Below are positions 9,597 to 18,184 of a stretch of DNA of 64,000 bases, one piece after another (position 1 is the stretch's first letter; each line of letters begins with the position of its first letter). The notes beneath the pieces were generated by a model, which had not been told where the DNA came from, did no database searches, and saw only the letters and a list, made by a program, of their open reading frames with translations. The stretch covers positions 45,472-109,471 of the forward strand of contig NZ_JAASTT010000011.1 of NCBI RefSeq assembly GCF_014322795.1. The letters are read 5' to 3'. A program made the translations under genes and the position numbers. This DNA is from Paenilisteria portnoyi (lineage in GTDB: Bacteria > Bacillota > Bacilli > Lactobacillales > Listeriaceae).

Positions 9597-10520
9597 TCAT
9601 AATACAAATGCTGGCTCTGTATTATCCGCCATTTTCATTTCATCTTCACTAATTATATAATTTAAAAAAGCTACTTCTTTTGACACCAATTTTTTTCGCG
9701 GGTTTACACTTCTGATTATGTCACAAACACATATTTTGTTAAGCTCCCAGATATTATATAACTCATCGGTTTTATGTGAATCCGACATTGAAATCATAAA
9801 TGTTAAATCATAATAACTTTCCCACCATTCCAACATATGCAGAATAAAATCAGAATGTTCAAACCTATTTTTAGTATATAAAACTTGATTTTCCATAGAT
9901 TTGGTTTCAGGAATATAAGGTGGGTCACAATAAAAAAAAGCTTTAGATAGATCAATTTTTTCTGAGAGCTCACTTATAAACTCTTGATATCCCAGACAAT
10001 AGAATTGGACCGGTTGAATCAGAACAGATATGTATTCAGCCTTCTCCTGATCAAATATAATAGTCTTTTTCTTTCCGAAAGGAACATTAAATTTCCCGTT
10101 CAAATTAACCCTATAAACACCATTGTAGCCAGTCCTCATTAAGAACCAAAAAATAGATGATCGAGTATATGCTTTGATACGATTACCGTTGTATCTTTTT
10201 CTCATATCATAAAAATATGTCGCTTTCTCGTCTATTGTATCTAGCTCGTTATACTCCTTGCATATCTTAGAAATCATTTTGGATAATCTTTCATGGTTCT
10301 CCTTCAAAGTTCGATAAAAATCAATTAAACTTCGATTAACATCGTTAACATAGTAATTACTATAGTAGCCTTTTTCTAAAACATTAATAAGAACTGTCCC
10401 TGAACCTAAAAATGGCTCTATGTAAATCTCTTTTTCCCTATCGAAAGTATATAGCATCTCATTTAGCAATTTTTTCTTAGAACCAGTCCATCTAATCGGT
10501 GAAGATATAACTTTCTCCAT
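9597..10520 (-). CDS. DNA adenine-N6 methyltransferase, D12/Dam class
   Basis: A 307-residue enzyme that would methylate adenine in a short DNA site using S-adenosylmethionine. PIRWTGSKKKLL (about 8-19) is the D12-class N-terminal AdoMet motif. YIEPFLGSGTVL (about 32-43) is motif I and DPPY (199-202) is the catalytic motif IV. The size and motif order are those of Dam and DpnM-type enzymes. An ATG at 10526 also opens the frame, but it is only 3 bases from AGGAG. The ATG at 10520 has better spacing. It is divergent from the nuclease/DGQHR gene. The pair is AT-richer than its neighbours, which suggests horizontal acquisition. The recognition site cannot be read from the protein by eye. Confidence 0.9.
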   Translation of the reverse strand: MEKVISSPIRWTGSKKKLLNEMLYTFDREKEIYIEPFLGSGTVLINVLEKGYYSNYYVNDVNRSLIDFYRTLKENHERLSKMISKICKEYNELDTIDEKATYFYDMRKRYNGNRIKAYTRSSIFWFLMRTGYNGVYRVNLNGKFNVPFGKKKTIIFDQEKAEYISVLIQPVQFYCLGYQEFISELSEKIDLSKAFFYCDPPYIPETKSMENQVLYTKNRFEHSDFILHMLEWWESYYDLTFMISMSDSHKTDELYNIWELNKICVCDIIRSVNPRKKLVSKEVAFLNYIISEDEMKMADNTEPAFVL

Positions 10521-10581
10521 GCACATTCTCTCCTATAAAGTCCCTTTTTTTAGTTACTAATATCCATCTTACATGTCTATC

Positions 10582-10656
10582 ATTATATATCTTTATTTTT
10601 AACTTTACAAATATATGTAAAGTTTTATTGTAATTTAAAATCCTTCATGTTAAAAT
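10582..10656. promoter_or_regulatory. Divergent promoters around a palindromic operator candidate
   Basis: The minus-strand promoter (methylase) is TTGTAA (10605-10610), 17 bp, TATAAT (10582-10587). The plus-strand promoter (DGQHR gene) is TTGTAA (10628-10633), 17 bp, TAAAAT (10651-10656). Between them is a perfect inverted repeat, AACTTTACA (10601-10609), 6 bp, TGTAAAGTT (10616-10624). It covers the methylase -35 and abuts the other -35, so one bound protein could control both genes. Confidence 0.6.
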
Positions 10657-10717
10657 TTAGGTAGTTACATAGTTGGAAGTTAATAATACGTTTATGCTTT
10701 TAATGGGAGGATTCATC

Positions 10718-13009
10718 ATGGATATAAAAGAAAATTTAGTTGTTGGAAAAGATTTAATGAGTATCAAACGCGAAAAGAACAAATCAGAGACCTATCTAAA
10801 TATTCCCTATGAGTCAAGAGAAAAATATGAATTAGATGGTTGGATTGTAGAAAAAGAGCTTAGGCACGCTCTTAAAATGAAAAAAACAAAAAGTTTTGAC
10901 GAACAATTTGAAAATAAAGTTTGGCTCACATTCTGTAGTCTTGGTTTCCAACAAATGAACAGAGACAGAAATTTCAAAATGCCTTACAGCCCTGATCACT
11001 TATTGACTCAACAAATCGATGTTTTTGCAGCAGATGATGAAACCGCTATTTTTATTGAGTGCAAAGCCACAGAAACAGAAAATAAAAAAAGTAATTTTAA
11101 AGAAGCTATAGAAGCTATAAACGGTAAAATGAATGGGATTCGCTCCGAACTAAACAAAGCTTATCCTGATAAAAAATTAAAAATAAAATTTATTTTTGCA
11201 ACAAAAAATTACAACTTATCTGAGCAGGATAAAGAGCGTTTAAAATCCTTTCATATTGAGCATTTTGATGAAAACATGCTTGAATATTACACTGAACTCG
11301 CGAAACATTTAGGGGCCGCCTCTAGATATCAGCTTTTAGGAACACTTTTTGAGAATAAAAAAATTGATGAAATTGAAAACGTTATTCCTGCTATACGTGG
11401 CTCAATGGGAGGGCACACATACTATTCATTCTCAATAGAGCCAGAGAAGCTTTTAAAATTAGGTTATGTGCTACATAGAAATAGTGCTAATAAAGGTTCT
11501 ATGCCCGCCTATCAAAGAATTATAAAAAAACAAAGGCTCAACCAAGTACAAGAATTTGTAAATAACGGAGGCTTTTTCCCAAACTCCATAGTTATAAACA
11601 TAGATAGCGGAAAAGATGATTTAAAATTCGAACTAGCTCCTAAGCAACCCAAGAACTCCATTAGTAAATTAGGTATGCTCCACCTACCACAGAAATATAA
11701 ATCAGTCTATATAATTGATGGTCAGCATAGACTATACGGCTATTCAGATTCGCACTTTAAAGAAACAAACTCAATCCCTGTTGTGGCATTTCTTAATTTA
11801 GAACAAGAACAACAAGTTAAGTTATTCATGGAGATTAATGAAAATCAAAAAGCTGTATCTAAAAACTTGCGTAATACTCTAAATTCGGACTTGCTATGGG
11901 CTTCACCTAGCTTTTCAGAACAACGGCGTGCGCTGAGCCTTAGAATTGCACAATCATTAGGCGAAGATAGAAACTCTCCACTGTATAATAGAGTTATCAT
12001 TGGTGAGAACAGCAAAACATCCGCATGTTGTATTACAATAGATACAATAAAAACTGCTCTTGACTCTGGAAATTTTATGACTAAATTTGATAAAAAAAAT
12101 GAAATTGAAAGTCATGGTTCATTTGATAAAGGAACCAATGACTCCACCTATCCTCTTCTGTATGGATTTCTAATGCAAGCAATGAACTATATTTCTGCTA
12201 ACTCTAATCAAGAATGGGATAAAGGAGAATCAGACAATGGTGTCCTATCTATTAATGTTGGAATTTATGCCGTAATAAAAGTACTTGATGATATTATTGA
12301 ACACCTTCGAACCCAGCAAAATGTGCAGCCTATCAACATTAAAAACGAAGATTTAATAGAAGCTGTGACATTTTATCTCAAACCTCTATGCGAATATTTT
12401 AATACCCTCTCAGATAAAGACAAAGTAGAGTTACGCACGTCATATGGTGGAAATGGTAGGACAAAATACTGGAGAAAACTACAACGCGTTATCGCCAGCC
12501 GTCACCCTGAATTTAACCCTAAAGGACTTGATGAATACTGGGAAGATAATCTTAAAAAATTCAACGTTGAATCAGAACAAATAATTACATCCTTAGAAAA
12601 AGTCATCAAAACAGACGTCTCAAAACTACTAGAAAAATCACATGGAAGTAATTGGTTTATACAAGTTGTTCCTAAAAAAGTGTATGATCTTGCAATCAAA
12701 AATGCTTCTGATAAAAATTACACTGAGAAAAGAACCGATATCCAAGCTACAGACTGCTTAACTTTAGGCAATTATCGTGATATTATGCTGTATAAAAGTA
12801 ATTGGAGAGACACATTTGAAAAAAAATACACTAGACCAGAAGAGATAAAAATATCTGGTGGCAAAACTGCTAAAACAGAATGGCTACAAAAAGTTTTCAC
12901 TATCCAAAAGAAAAACTTCGATGAGTACAGTGTAACAACTGAAGAGTACAAGTTTTTAGTTGCTTTACAGGGTTGGTTGCTACCAATTGAAGTCTCTGCA
13001 TTCAATTAA
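10718..13009 (+). CDS. DGQHR-domain (DndB-like) protein with N-terminal PD-(D/E)XK-like nuclease domain
   Basis: A 763-residue protein. About 60-200 look like a restriction-endonuclease fold: E65, then QIDVFA with D101, then IFIECKA with E114 and K116, matching the E...D...ExK layout. About 230-450 form a DGQHR domain: YQRIIKKQRLNQVQEFV, IIDGQHRLYGY (DGQHR at 334-338) and LFMEINENQKAVSKNLR. The last 200 residues are not recognised. DGQHR proteins include DndB and DpdB, found with DNA-modification systems, but no dnd or dpd genes are nearby. The long frame opens at a TTG (10673); the ATG at 10718 has a proper GGAGG and is used here. It likely acts with the divergent methylase in restriction or defence. 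That role is inference. Confidence 0.8.
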   Translation: MDIKENLVVGKDLMSIKREKNKSETYLNIPYESREKYELDGWIVEKELRHALKMKKTKSFDEQFENKVWLTFCSLGFQQMNRDRNFKMPYSPDHLLTQQIDVFAADDETAIFIECKATETENKKSNFKEAIEAINGKMNGIRSELNKAYPDKKLKIKFIFATKNYNLSEQDKERLKSFHIEHFDENMLEYYTELAKHLGAASRYQLLGTLFENKKIDEIENVIPAIRGSMGGHTYYSFSIEPEKLLKLGYVLHRNSANKGSMPAYQRIIKKQRLNQVQEFVNNGGFFPNSIVINIDSGKDDLKFELAPKQPKNSISKLGMLHLPQKYKSVYIIDGQHRLYGYSDSHFKETNSIPVVAFLNLEQEQQVKLFMEINENQKAVSKNLRNTLNSDLLWASPSFSEQRRALSLRIAQSLGEDRNSPLYNRVIIGENSKTSACCITIDTIKTALDSGNFMTKFDKKNEIESHGSFDKGTNDSTYPLLYGFLMQAMNYISANSNQEWDKGESDNGVLSINVGIYAVIKVLDDIIEHLRTQQNVQPINIKNEDLIEAVTFYLKPLCEYFNTLSDKDKVELRTSYGGNGRTKYWRKLQRVIASRHPEFNPKGLDEYWEDNLKKFNVESEQIITSLEKVIKTDVSKLLEKSHGSNWFIQVVPKKVYDLAIKNASDKNYTEKRTDIQATDCLTLGNYRDIMLYKSNWRDTFEKKYTRPEEIKISGGKTAKTEWLQKVFTIQKKNFDEYSVTTEEYKFLVALQGWLLPIEVSAFN

Positions 13010-13024
13010 ATATATTACCTTCAG

Positions 13025-13055
13025 AGAAGCGTCGCGTAACTAGGACGCTTCTTTG
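13025..13055 (+). terminator. Intrinsic terminator of the DGQHR gene
   Basis: A perfect 9-bp stem (13025-13033 with 13044-13052) is followed by a short T run, 15 bases after the stop codon. Confidence 0.75.
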
Positions 13056-13062
13056 TTCCACT

Positions 13063-13092
13063 TTGTAAACTCCCTCACAATAATGCTATAAT
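13063..13092 (+). promoter_or_regulatory. Promoter of the acyl ligase gene
   Basis: TTGTAA (13063-13068), 18 bp, then TATAAT (13087-13092) with a TGC extension in front. It lies 40 bases upstream of the start codon. Confidence 0.55.
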
Positions 13093-13131
13093 AACCCCAT
13101 CACAACCAAAAAAGGAGTTGACCACCCATCC

Positions 13132-14661
13132 ATGTTTAACAAATACAAACCACTAAACCTCTATACCAATTTCGCCGAGGCTTCGGAACGTTTTCCGAGT
13201 CAGGCGATCTACTTCGACGAGCCGCTGACTGCTTTTCCCGAACTTCAATTGCAAACTACATACGCGGATTCAAAAAACGCACTCATCAAAAAGGCGACGC
13301 AACTGCAAAAAATCGGTGTCAAAAAGGGCGAGAAGGTCATTGTTTATAAATCAGCCAAATTCGACACGTACCTCTTAGCTGTTGCTGTCTCTTATCTCGG
13401 TGCGGTGCCAATCATGATTTCAGCGCATCTTCCTGCTGAAACGATGGACATTCTGGTCGCGCGGCTGGACGATCCTTGGATGATTTTCGATGGGGATACG
13501 GCGGCAAAAGCGCAAAGTCTGGAAAACCTGCCTGACTCGAAATTAATCGCGGTTGAGGAAATTCTCGCAACAACTTTTGGCAAGCTTTGTAAGCAGGATT
13601 TCCTGACGCCTGACACGATTTCCTACATGACGCATACTTCTGGTACGACGGGGGTTCCGAAGCTCATTGCGCACTCGGCGAACTCAATGGGATGGCGGAC
13701 GAAATGGCAAAAGAATATTTTGAGCCTCATCCGCAAGCGTGGTTTGGTCGCTTTTCATATTTCGCCGGTGCATTCGCGGTTCAATATCGGGATTTCGTCG
13801 CTTATGGCGAAAGGATTTCCGCTACTTCCAATTGCGAATCCGAGTCGCGCCAACATTACTCGCGTTTTGACGGATTATGCGCCGATGGTTTTGGAAACGC
13901 ATCCGAATCATTTTGTGCAGTGGGCGTCGCTTGCTCGGGAGGAGCCTGACGTTTTTCAGAGTGTGAAGTATTATCACTCCACGTTTGACGCGATTAACAA
14001 GGAGACGATGGCGACCTTTTTGCAGTGTTCAGGGTATCGCTTGCCGGTGTTTTTGCAGGTGTATGGGCAGAGTGAATGTGGCCCGATGATTATGCGTTTT
14101 CATACGAAGTCTACGCTTAAACGGACGAATGCGCGCGCGATGGGTGTTGGAATGCCTCGTTTGACGAAGGCGCGAATTGTGAATCAGGACGGGAAACCGG
14201 TTGCTGCTGGTGTGAGCGGCAATATCCAGATGTTCTCGAAAGGTCGGGCGCTGACGTACTACAAGGAGACGCCGCGCTTTGAGGAAAATGTTTATGGTGC
14301 TTGGTGGGACAGCGGTGATTACGGTGTCAAAAGTCGACTCGGAGGCCTTTCCTTGCTTGATCGCCAAGTCGATCTCGTTGATAAAATTGATAGTACGCTC
14401 GCGATTGAGGATGCGCTGCTTGATGAACTGACTTTTCTGGATGAAGTCGTGATTATTCGAGGGAAAAATGGTAGTCCGCAGCCGATTGTGGCGGTGAATG
14501 AGAGCGCGGAAATGAATTGGGATTTGTGGTGGAAAAAAGTATCTGACTTACCGCATCTCAACGAACCGATTCTCATGAAATATGATGAAATGCCACGGAC
14601 CGCAACAATGAAAATTCAGCGTTTGGAATTGGAACGTTCCCTTCAAAATAACGAAAATTAG
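13132..14661 (+). CDS. AMP-forming acyl-CoA synthetase / adenylate-forming ligase
   Basis: A 509-residue cytosolic enzyme of the ANL superfamily, which activates a carboxylate with ATP and usually passes it to CoA. HTSGTTGVPKLI (about 165-176) is the phosphate-binding A3 motif. VYGQSECGPM holds the A5 motif, and WWDSGDYG and LLDRQVDLVDK match A7 and A8. The C-terminal subdomain is short and ends near PRTATMKIQR, whose Lys fits the catalytic A10 lysine. The AAGGAG site is about 14 bases from the ATG, slightly far, but no other start fits. The substrate is unknown. It is monocistronic, with its own promoter and a shared terminator. Confidence 0.85.
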   Translation: MFNKYKPLNLYTNFAEASERFPSQAIYFDEPLTAFPELQLQTTYADSKNALIKKATQLQKIGVKKGEKVIVYKSAKFDTYLLAVAVSYLGAVPIMISAHLPAETMDILVARLDDPWMIFDGDTAAKAQSLENLPDSKLIAVEEILATTFGKLCKQDFLTPDTISYMTHTSGTTGVPKLIAHSANSMGWRTKWQKNILSLIRKRGLVAFHISPVHSRFNIGISSLMAKGFPLLPIANPSRANITRVLTDYAPMVLETHPNHFVQWASLAREEPDVFQSVKYYHSTFDAINKETMATFLQCSGYRLPVFLQVYGQSECGPMIMRFHTKSTLKRTNARAMGVGMPRLTKARIVNQDGKPVAAGVSGNIQMFSKGRALTYYKETPRFEENVYGAWWDSGDYGVKSRLGGLSLLDRQVDLVDKIDSTLAIEDALLDELTFLDEVVIIRGKNGSPQPIVAVNESAEMNWDLWWKKVSDLPHLNEPILMKYDEMPRTATMKIQRLELERSLQNNEN

Positions 14662-14665
14662 ACGC

Positions 14666-14708
14666 AAAAAAGGATAACCACCGCCTCACTGGGATGGTTA
14701 TCCTTTTT
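14666..14708. terminator. Bidirectional terminator between convergent genes
   Basis: The 14-bp stem (14667-14680 with 14695-14708) has A and T tracts on its two sides. It can end both the acyl ligase gene (plus) and the ABC permease gene (minus). Confidence 0.8.
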
Positions 14709-14710
14709 CA

Positions 14711-15478
14711 CTATTCAGTTTTCCGTTTGTATATCTGCATCGAAGCAACCATCGCGACAATGAAAATCCCTCCACACCAAGCAATTGCCGTCCAAACTTC
14801 GCCGGTGTTTACGTTGCCCACGAGAAGTGATCGCACACTCTCAATAATCGGCGTCATTGGTTGATTTTCTGCAAATGCCCGAACGATTTTTGTCATCGAA
14901 TCTGTCGGTGTGAACGCGGAGCTGACGAATAGTAGCAGTAGGATGAGGTAGCTGAACGAGCCTGAACCTTCTGCGCTTTTCGCGAGCAATCCGGATATCA
15001 CCGCAATCCATGTCATTGCTAGCGTGAACAACAACAAGATCAAAATAACGACGAGCCACCCGACGAATCCTGCTTCCGGCCTGAATCCCAATAGGAATGC
15101 TACCAAGACAACGACCAGTGTCGAAATTAAATTGAAAACGACCGAAGTCACCACATGCCCTGTCAAAATGGACGATTTCGCGATTGGCATCGAGTGGAAA
15201 CGGTCAATGATCCCCGTCGTCACATCATGATTTAGCCTTACTGCCGTGTACGTTGAACCCATCGCAATACATAAAAACATGATCCCTGGAACAACATAAT
15301 TAATATAATTTTCCGAACCAGTATCAATCGAACCTCCAAAAACATAAACAAACATCAACATAATCATCAGTGGCATCGCAATGGTTGTGATAATCGTATC
15401 CGCACTTCGAAAGGCATGCTTCATGTTGCGTCCAACCATTACTTGCATATCATTCCAATTATTCCGCATCATGCTCAC
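14711..15478 (-). CDS. ABC-2 type exporter permease, DrrB-like
   Basis: A 255-residue membrane protein with about six hydrophobic segments and the ABC-2 permease pattern seen in DrrB/NodJ proteins. That pattern includes an N-terminal amphipathic helix before TM1 and a FVSSAFTPTDSM-like loop. It overlaps the ATPase gene by 20 bases, which is strong evidence of translational coupling. Together they would export a drug, peptide or lipid; the substrate is unknown. It is the last gene of the PadR-led operon. Confidence 0.88.
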   Translation of the reverse strand: MSMMRNNWNDMQVMVGRNMKHAFRSADTIITTIAMPLMIMLMFVYVFGGSIDTGSENYINYVVPGIMFLCIAMGSTYTAVRLNHDVTTGIIDRFHSMPIAKSSILTGHVVTSVVFNLISTLVVVLVAFLLGFRPEAGFVGWLVVILILLLFTLAMTWIAVISGLLAKSAEGSGSFSYLILLLLFVSSAFTPTDSMTKIVRAFAENQPMTPIIESVRSLLVGNVNTGEVWTAIAWCGGIFIVAMVASMQIYKRKTE

Positions 15479-16400
15479 CCTTTCTATCGATAATTGTGAG
15501 GAATACGTCCTCCAGCGTCGGCGATTTTTGCGAGAATTCCAGTACCGCTATATTCGCCGCTTCCAGTTTCCCAAGAATCGCCATTAACTGCGCTGTACTG
15601 CCATCAATTGTCACCACTACCAACTGCTCTTCCGCATTCAAAACTGGCTCAAATTCTGCGAGCGCCGCGTTTGCCGCTGCAACCTCATGTTCCTCCGCAA
15701 ATCGTAATTCCAAATGTCCGTTCGGCAACATCCGCTTCAACTCAGCGACCGTGCCACTCGCGACAATTTTACCATCATTCAAAATCGCAATCTGATTCGC
15801 CAACTGTTCCGCTTCTTCCAAATATTGCGTCGTCAAAAATACCGTCGTGCCGTTGCTTGCGAGCTCCCGAATAATTTTCCACATTGCCAAACGACTCTGC
15901 GGATCAAGACCTGTCGTAGGCTCATCCAAAAAGATAACTTTCGGATTCCCAACCAAGCTCATCGCGAGATCAAGTCTGCGTCTCATCCCACCAGAATACG
16001 TCGAAAGCGCCCGATCTGCCGCATCCGTCAAGCCAAAACGCGCCAGCAATTCATCCGCAATTCCCGCTGCATCTGGCAAATGCCGTAATTTCGCAATCAA
16101 TCGCAAATTCTCGCGCCCAGTCAAAATTTCATCAACCGCTGCATTTTGTCCAGTTAAACTAATGGCCGCGCGCACCAAATTCCCCTGCTTCACAACGTCC
16201 GCATCACAAATCTGCGCATCGCCACCATCTGGCTTCAACAGCGTCGCTAGAATCCGAATTGTGGTTGTTTTTCCAGCACCATTTGATCCTAATAACGCGA
16301 AAACTGTGCCTTTTTCAACGGTGAAACTGATTTTTTTCAACACTTCTACATTTTTATAAGACTTCTCCAAATTATGGACTGAAATCGTATTTTGTACCAT
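15459..16400 (-). CDS. ABC transporter ATP-binding protein, DrrA-like
   Basis: A 313-residue ATPase. Its Walker A is GSNGAGKTT (about 38-46), the signature is YSGGMRRR, and Walker B is VIFLDEPTTGLDP with the H-loop replaced by a Q (FLTTQY), as is usual for the DrrA family. The extra 80-residue C-terminal domain, with SPTLEDVFL near the end, is also DrrA-like. It powers the permease encoded immediately downstream. Confidence 0.92.
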   Translation of the reverse strand: MVQNTISVHNLEKSYKNVEVLKKISFTVEKGTVFALLGSNGAGKTTTIRILATLLKPDGGDAQICDADVVKQGNLVRAAISLTGQNAAVDEILTGRENLRLIAKLRHLPDAAGIADELLARFGLTDAADRALSTYSGGMRRRLDLAMSLVGNPKVIFLDEPTTGLDPQSRLAMWKIIRELASNGTTVFLTTQYLEEAEQLANQIAILNDGKIVASGTVAELKRMLPNGHLELRFAEEHEVAAANAALAEFEPVLNAEEQLVVVTIDGSTAQLMAILGKLEAANIAVLEFSQKSPTLEDVFLTIIDRKGEHDAE

Positions 16401-16414
16401 TTTACACGCTTCCT

Positions 16415-17407
16415 TTACATTAGAATTATACCGCTAAGATCCGCTTTCCGATTCGTTTTCAAGCTTTCATAAGACGCCATATCCATTACTGCCCCAGTGA
16501 AATCCGCCCGTTTCACATAGCTTCCCTTGAAAGAAACATTCTCAAAAGTCGCATCTCGGAAAGTCGCGCCAACAAGCCCAGTACTTCTGAAAATAGTACC
16601 TCTAAACGTTTCGCCATCAAAGTTCATTTTTGACAAATCCGAATAGCTGAAATCCGTTTGGTCAAATATCGCATTCGCAAAATTCGTCTTGCTTAAACCA
16701 GATTGTTTCAATTCAGCAAACGTCAAATCCGCACCTTCAAAAGATGTATGTGTAAGCTGAGAAGCATTAAATTTCGAGTTAGCCAAATTTGCATAGCTAA
16801 AATCTGCGCCTATTAGCAGGGCAACCGAAACGTTAACACCTTGCATGAAAGCACCTCTAAAGCTCGGCGTTCCTTCTCCTTTTTTGGCATACACGCCTTT
16901 TAAAGAACCGTTATGAAATTCCGCCTGTTCAAAAGAAGCGCCAGTTAGATTCACGTAATCCAGCCTTGCATCTATAAACACCCGATGATCGAAATTAACC
17001 CCGGATAAATTGGAATGCTTAAAATTCACGCCGCGAAATTCGCCCTCATCAAAGCGGCTGTGTCTCAAATCAGAATTACTGAAATTAAAGCCTTCTATCA
17101 CTCTTCTTCTGATTGTTCCGTCATTATTCGCCGCACGCGCTTTCGCTTCTTCAATTTCCTGCCACGCTGGGTTATCTTCCAGTGACATTTTCCGTTTCAC
17201 ACCAATGCTTTCAATGACCTCAGAAATATCGCCTAGCGAATGAATCGTCAGCTCGTATGCTTCTTCGGTATCATATCCTTGCGCTTCTAACTCGCCGAAT
17301 TTCTCTTGTAAATCATGTACCAACTCTTCTTTTAGCTCGCTGATTTCCGCCGTATCCTCGTATGCGCTGAATTGCCCATCAATGTACCCAACCAATTTCT
17401 CATTCAT
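16415..17407 (-). CDS. Pentapeptide-repeat protein with N-terminal DUF1700-like segment
   Basis: A 330-residue protein. Residues 1-70 resemble the DUF1700/'permease prefix' (HAAS-type) segment, MNEKLVGYIDGQF...LHDLQEKFGELEAQGYDTEEAY, that is commonly co-encoded with PadR regulators. From about 110 to the end it is a run of pentapeptide repeats of the A(D/N)LXX type (for example 'ADFSYANLANSKFNASQL'), predicted to form a right-handed beta-helix. The frame can be extended 19 codons upstream, but that overlaps padR. The ATG at 17407 leaves a 17-bp gap and is preceded by GAGG. Its role is unknown. Some pentapeptide proteins protect gyrase, and location with an exporter allows a resistance role. 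Confidence 0.8.
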   Translation of the reverse strand: MNEKLVGYIDGQFSAYEDTAEISELKEELVHDLQEKFGELEAQGYDTEEAYELTIHSLGDISEVIESIGVKRKMSLEDNPAWQEIEEAKARAANNDGTIRRRVIEGFNFSNSDLRHSRFDEGEFRGVNFKHSNLSGVNFDHRVFIDARLDYVNLTGASFEQAEFHNGSLKGVYAKKGEGTPSFRGAFMQGVNVSVALLIGADFSYANLANSKFNASQLTHTSFEGADLTFAELKQSGLSKTNFANAIFDQTDFSYSDLSKMNFDGETFRGTIFRSTGLVGATFRDATFENVSFKGSYVKRADFTGAVMDMASYESLKTNRKADLSGIILM

Positions 17408-17424
17408 TTTCCTAACCTCTTTCC

Positions 17425-17757
17425 TCATAATAGTTGTTCGAGAATGCGTTTTGCTGATTCCCACTGCCGTTTATTTTCTGCGTATAGTTCCTCGCCTTTT
17501 TCGGTCAATGTATAATATTTTCGCCGTCCGCCCTTGGTAGCATCGTCGCCCCAGTAAGAAGCAATACACTCCTCTTTCTCCAAACGCTTCAAACTGGAAT
17601 ACATCGTGGCTTCTTTCAGTTCATATTCCCCGTCTGAATTCAAATGAATCAATTTCAAAATGTCATATCCATATTTATCGCCGCTCATCAGTAACTTCAA
17701 AATAATCGTATCCGTATGTCCTCTCAGTAAATCAGAGGAAAGTTTCTTATCAGCCAT
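17425..17757 (-). CDS. PadR family transcriptional regulator
   Basis: A 110-residue winged-helix repressor. LLRGHTDTIILKLLMSGDKYGYDILKLI followed by ATMYSSLKRLEKEE and GGRRKYYTLTEKG is the classical PadR N-terminal domain. It is the first gene of the padR - pentapeptide protein - ATPase - permease operon and very likely represses its own operon until a ligand, often the exporter's substrate, binds. Confidence 0.92.
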   Translation of the reverse strand: MADKKLSSDLLRGHTDTIILKLLMSGDKYGYDILKLIHLNSDGEYELKEATMYSSLKRLEKEECIASYWGDDATKGGRRKYYTLTEKGEELYAENKRQWESAKRILEQLL

Positions 17758-17773
17758 GTGATCGCCTCCATGA

Positions 17774-17807
17774 GTATAATATACACCATATTACTATGAC
17801 AGTCAAG
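17774..17807 (-). promoter_or_regulatory. padR operon promoter with overlapping inverted repeat
   Basis: On the minus strand there is TTGACT (17802-17807), 17 bp, TATATT (17779-17784). An imperfect inverted repeat (17774-17783 with 17789-17796) covers the -10 and part of the spacer, a likely PadR operator. Confidence 0.6.
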
Positions 17808-17839
17808 GTACTAGATTCGACAAGTTACTGTTACACATC

Positions 17840-17868
17840 AAAAAACGCATACCAATCAAGGTATACGC
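17840..17868 (-). terminator. Terminator of the PTS/GH3 operon
   Basis: Read on the minus strand, an 8-bp stem (17860-17867 with 17846-17853) with a 6-base loop is followed by six Ts, starting about 11 bases after the IIA stop codon. Confidence 0.8.
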
Positions 17869-17878
17869 TCAAAAAACA

Positions 17879-18184
17879 TTAAATTTCTTTCCACAAAGCC
17901 ACCATCTCATAAGCAATATCTCGAAGTAAATACGTCGTCATGAACTGATCTTCGGCATGTATGAACAACATCGACATCGGGATTTTCTGACCTTCTGCTT
18001 CTTTTTGGATAAGGCTTACGTGATTTTTATGACCTTCGCTTAAATAATGATTCGCTTCATCAATTTTTCGGTATGCTTCTGTGAATTTTCGCTGTCTCGC
18101 GAGTTGTAAAGCCTCTGTAATCTTGCTTCGCGCACCGCCGACAGCCCCGATAATTTGAAAAGAAGCCAGCTCCATTCCTTCCAT
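17879..18184 (-). CDS. PTS lactose/cellobiose-family IIA component
   Basis: A 101-residue cytosolic phosphocarrier. LASFQIIGAVGGARSKITEALQLA at the start, HKNHVSLIQKEA and MLFIHAEDQFMT are the conserved IIA-Lac family blocks. The phosphorylated His is expected in the FIHAEDQ region. It is the last gene of the operon and directly follows the GH3 gene with no gap. Confidence 0.93.
   Translation of the reverse strand: MEGMELASFQIIGAVGGARSKITEALQLARQRKFTEAYRKIDEANHYLSEGHKNHVSLIQKEAEGQKIPMSMLFIHAEDQFMTTYLLRDIAYEMVALWKEI

Noticed and set aside
9597..13009. Dnd, Dpd or BREX system
   Set aside because: Only a DGQHR protein and a Dam-type methylase are present. No cysteine desulfurase, DndCDE, PglZ or BrxC genes can be seen.
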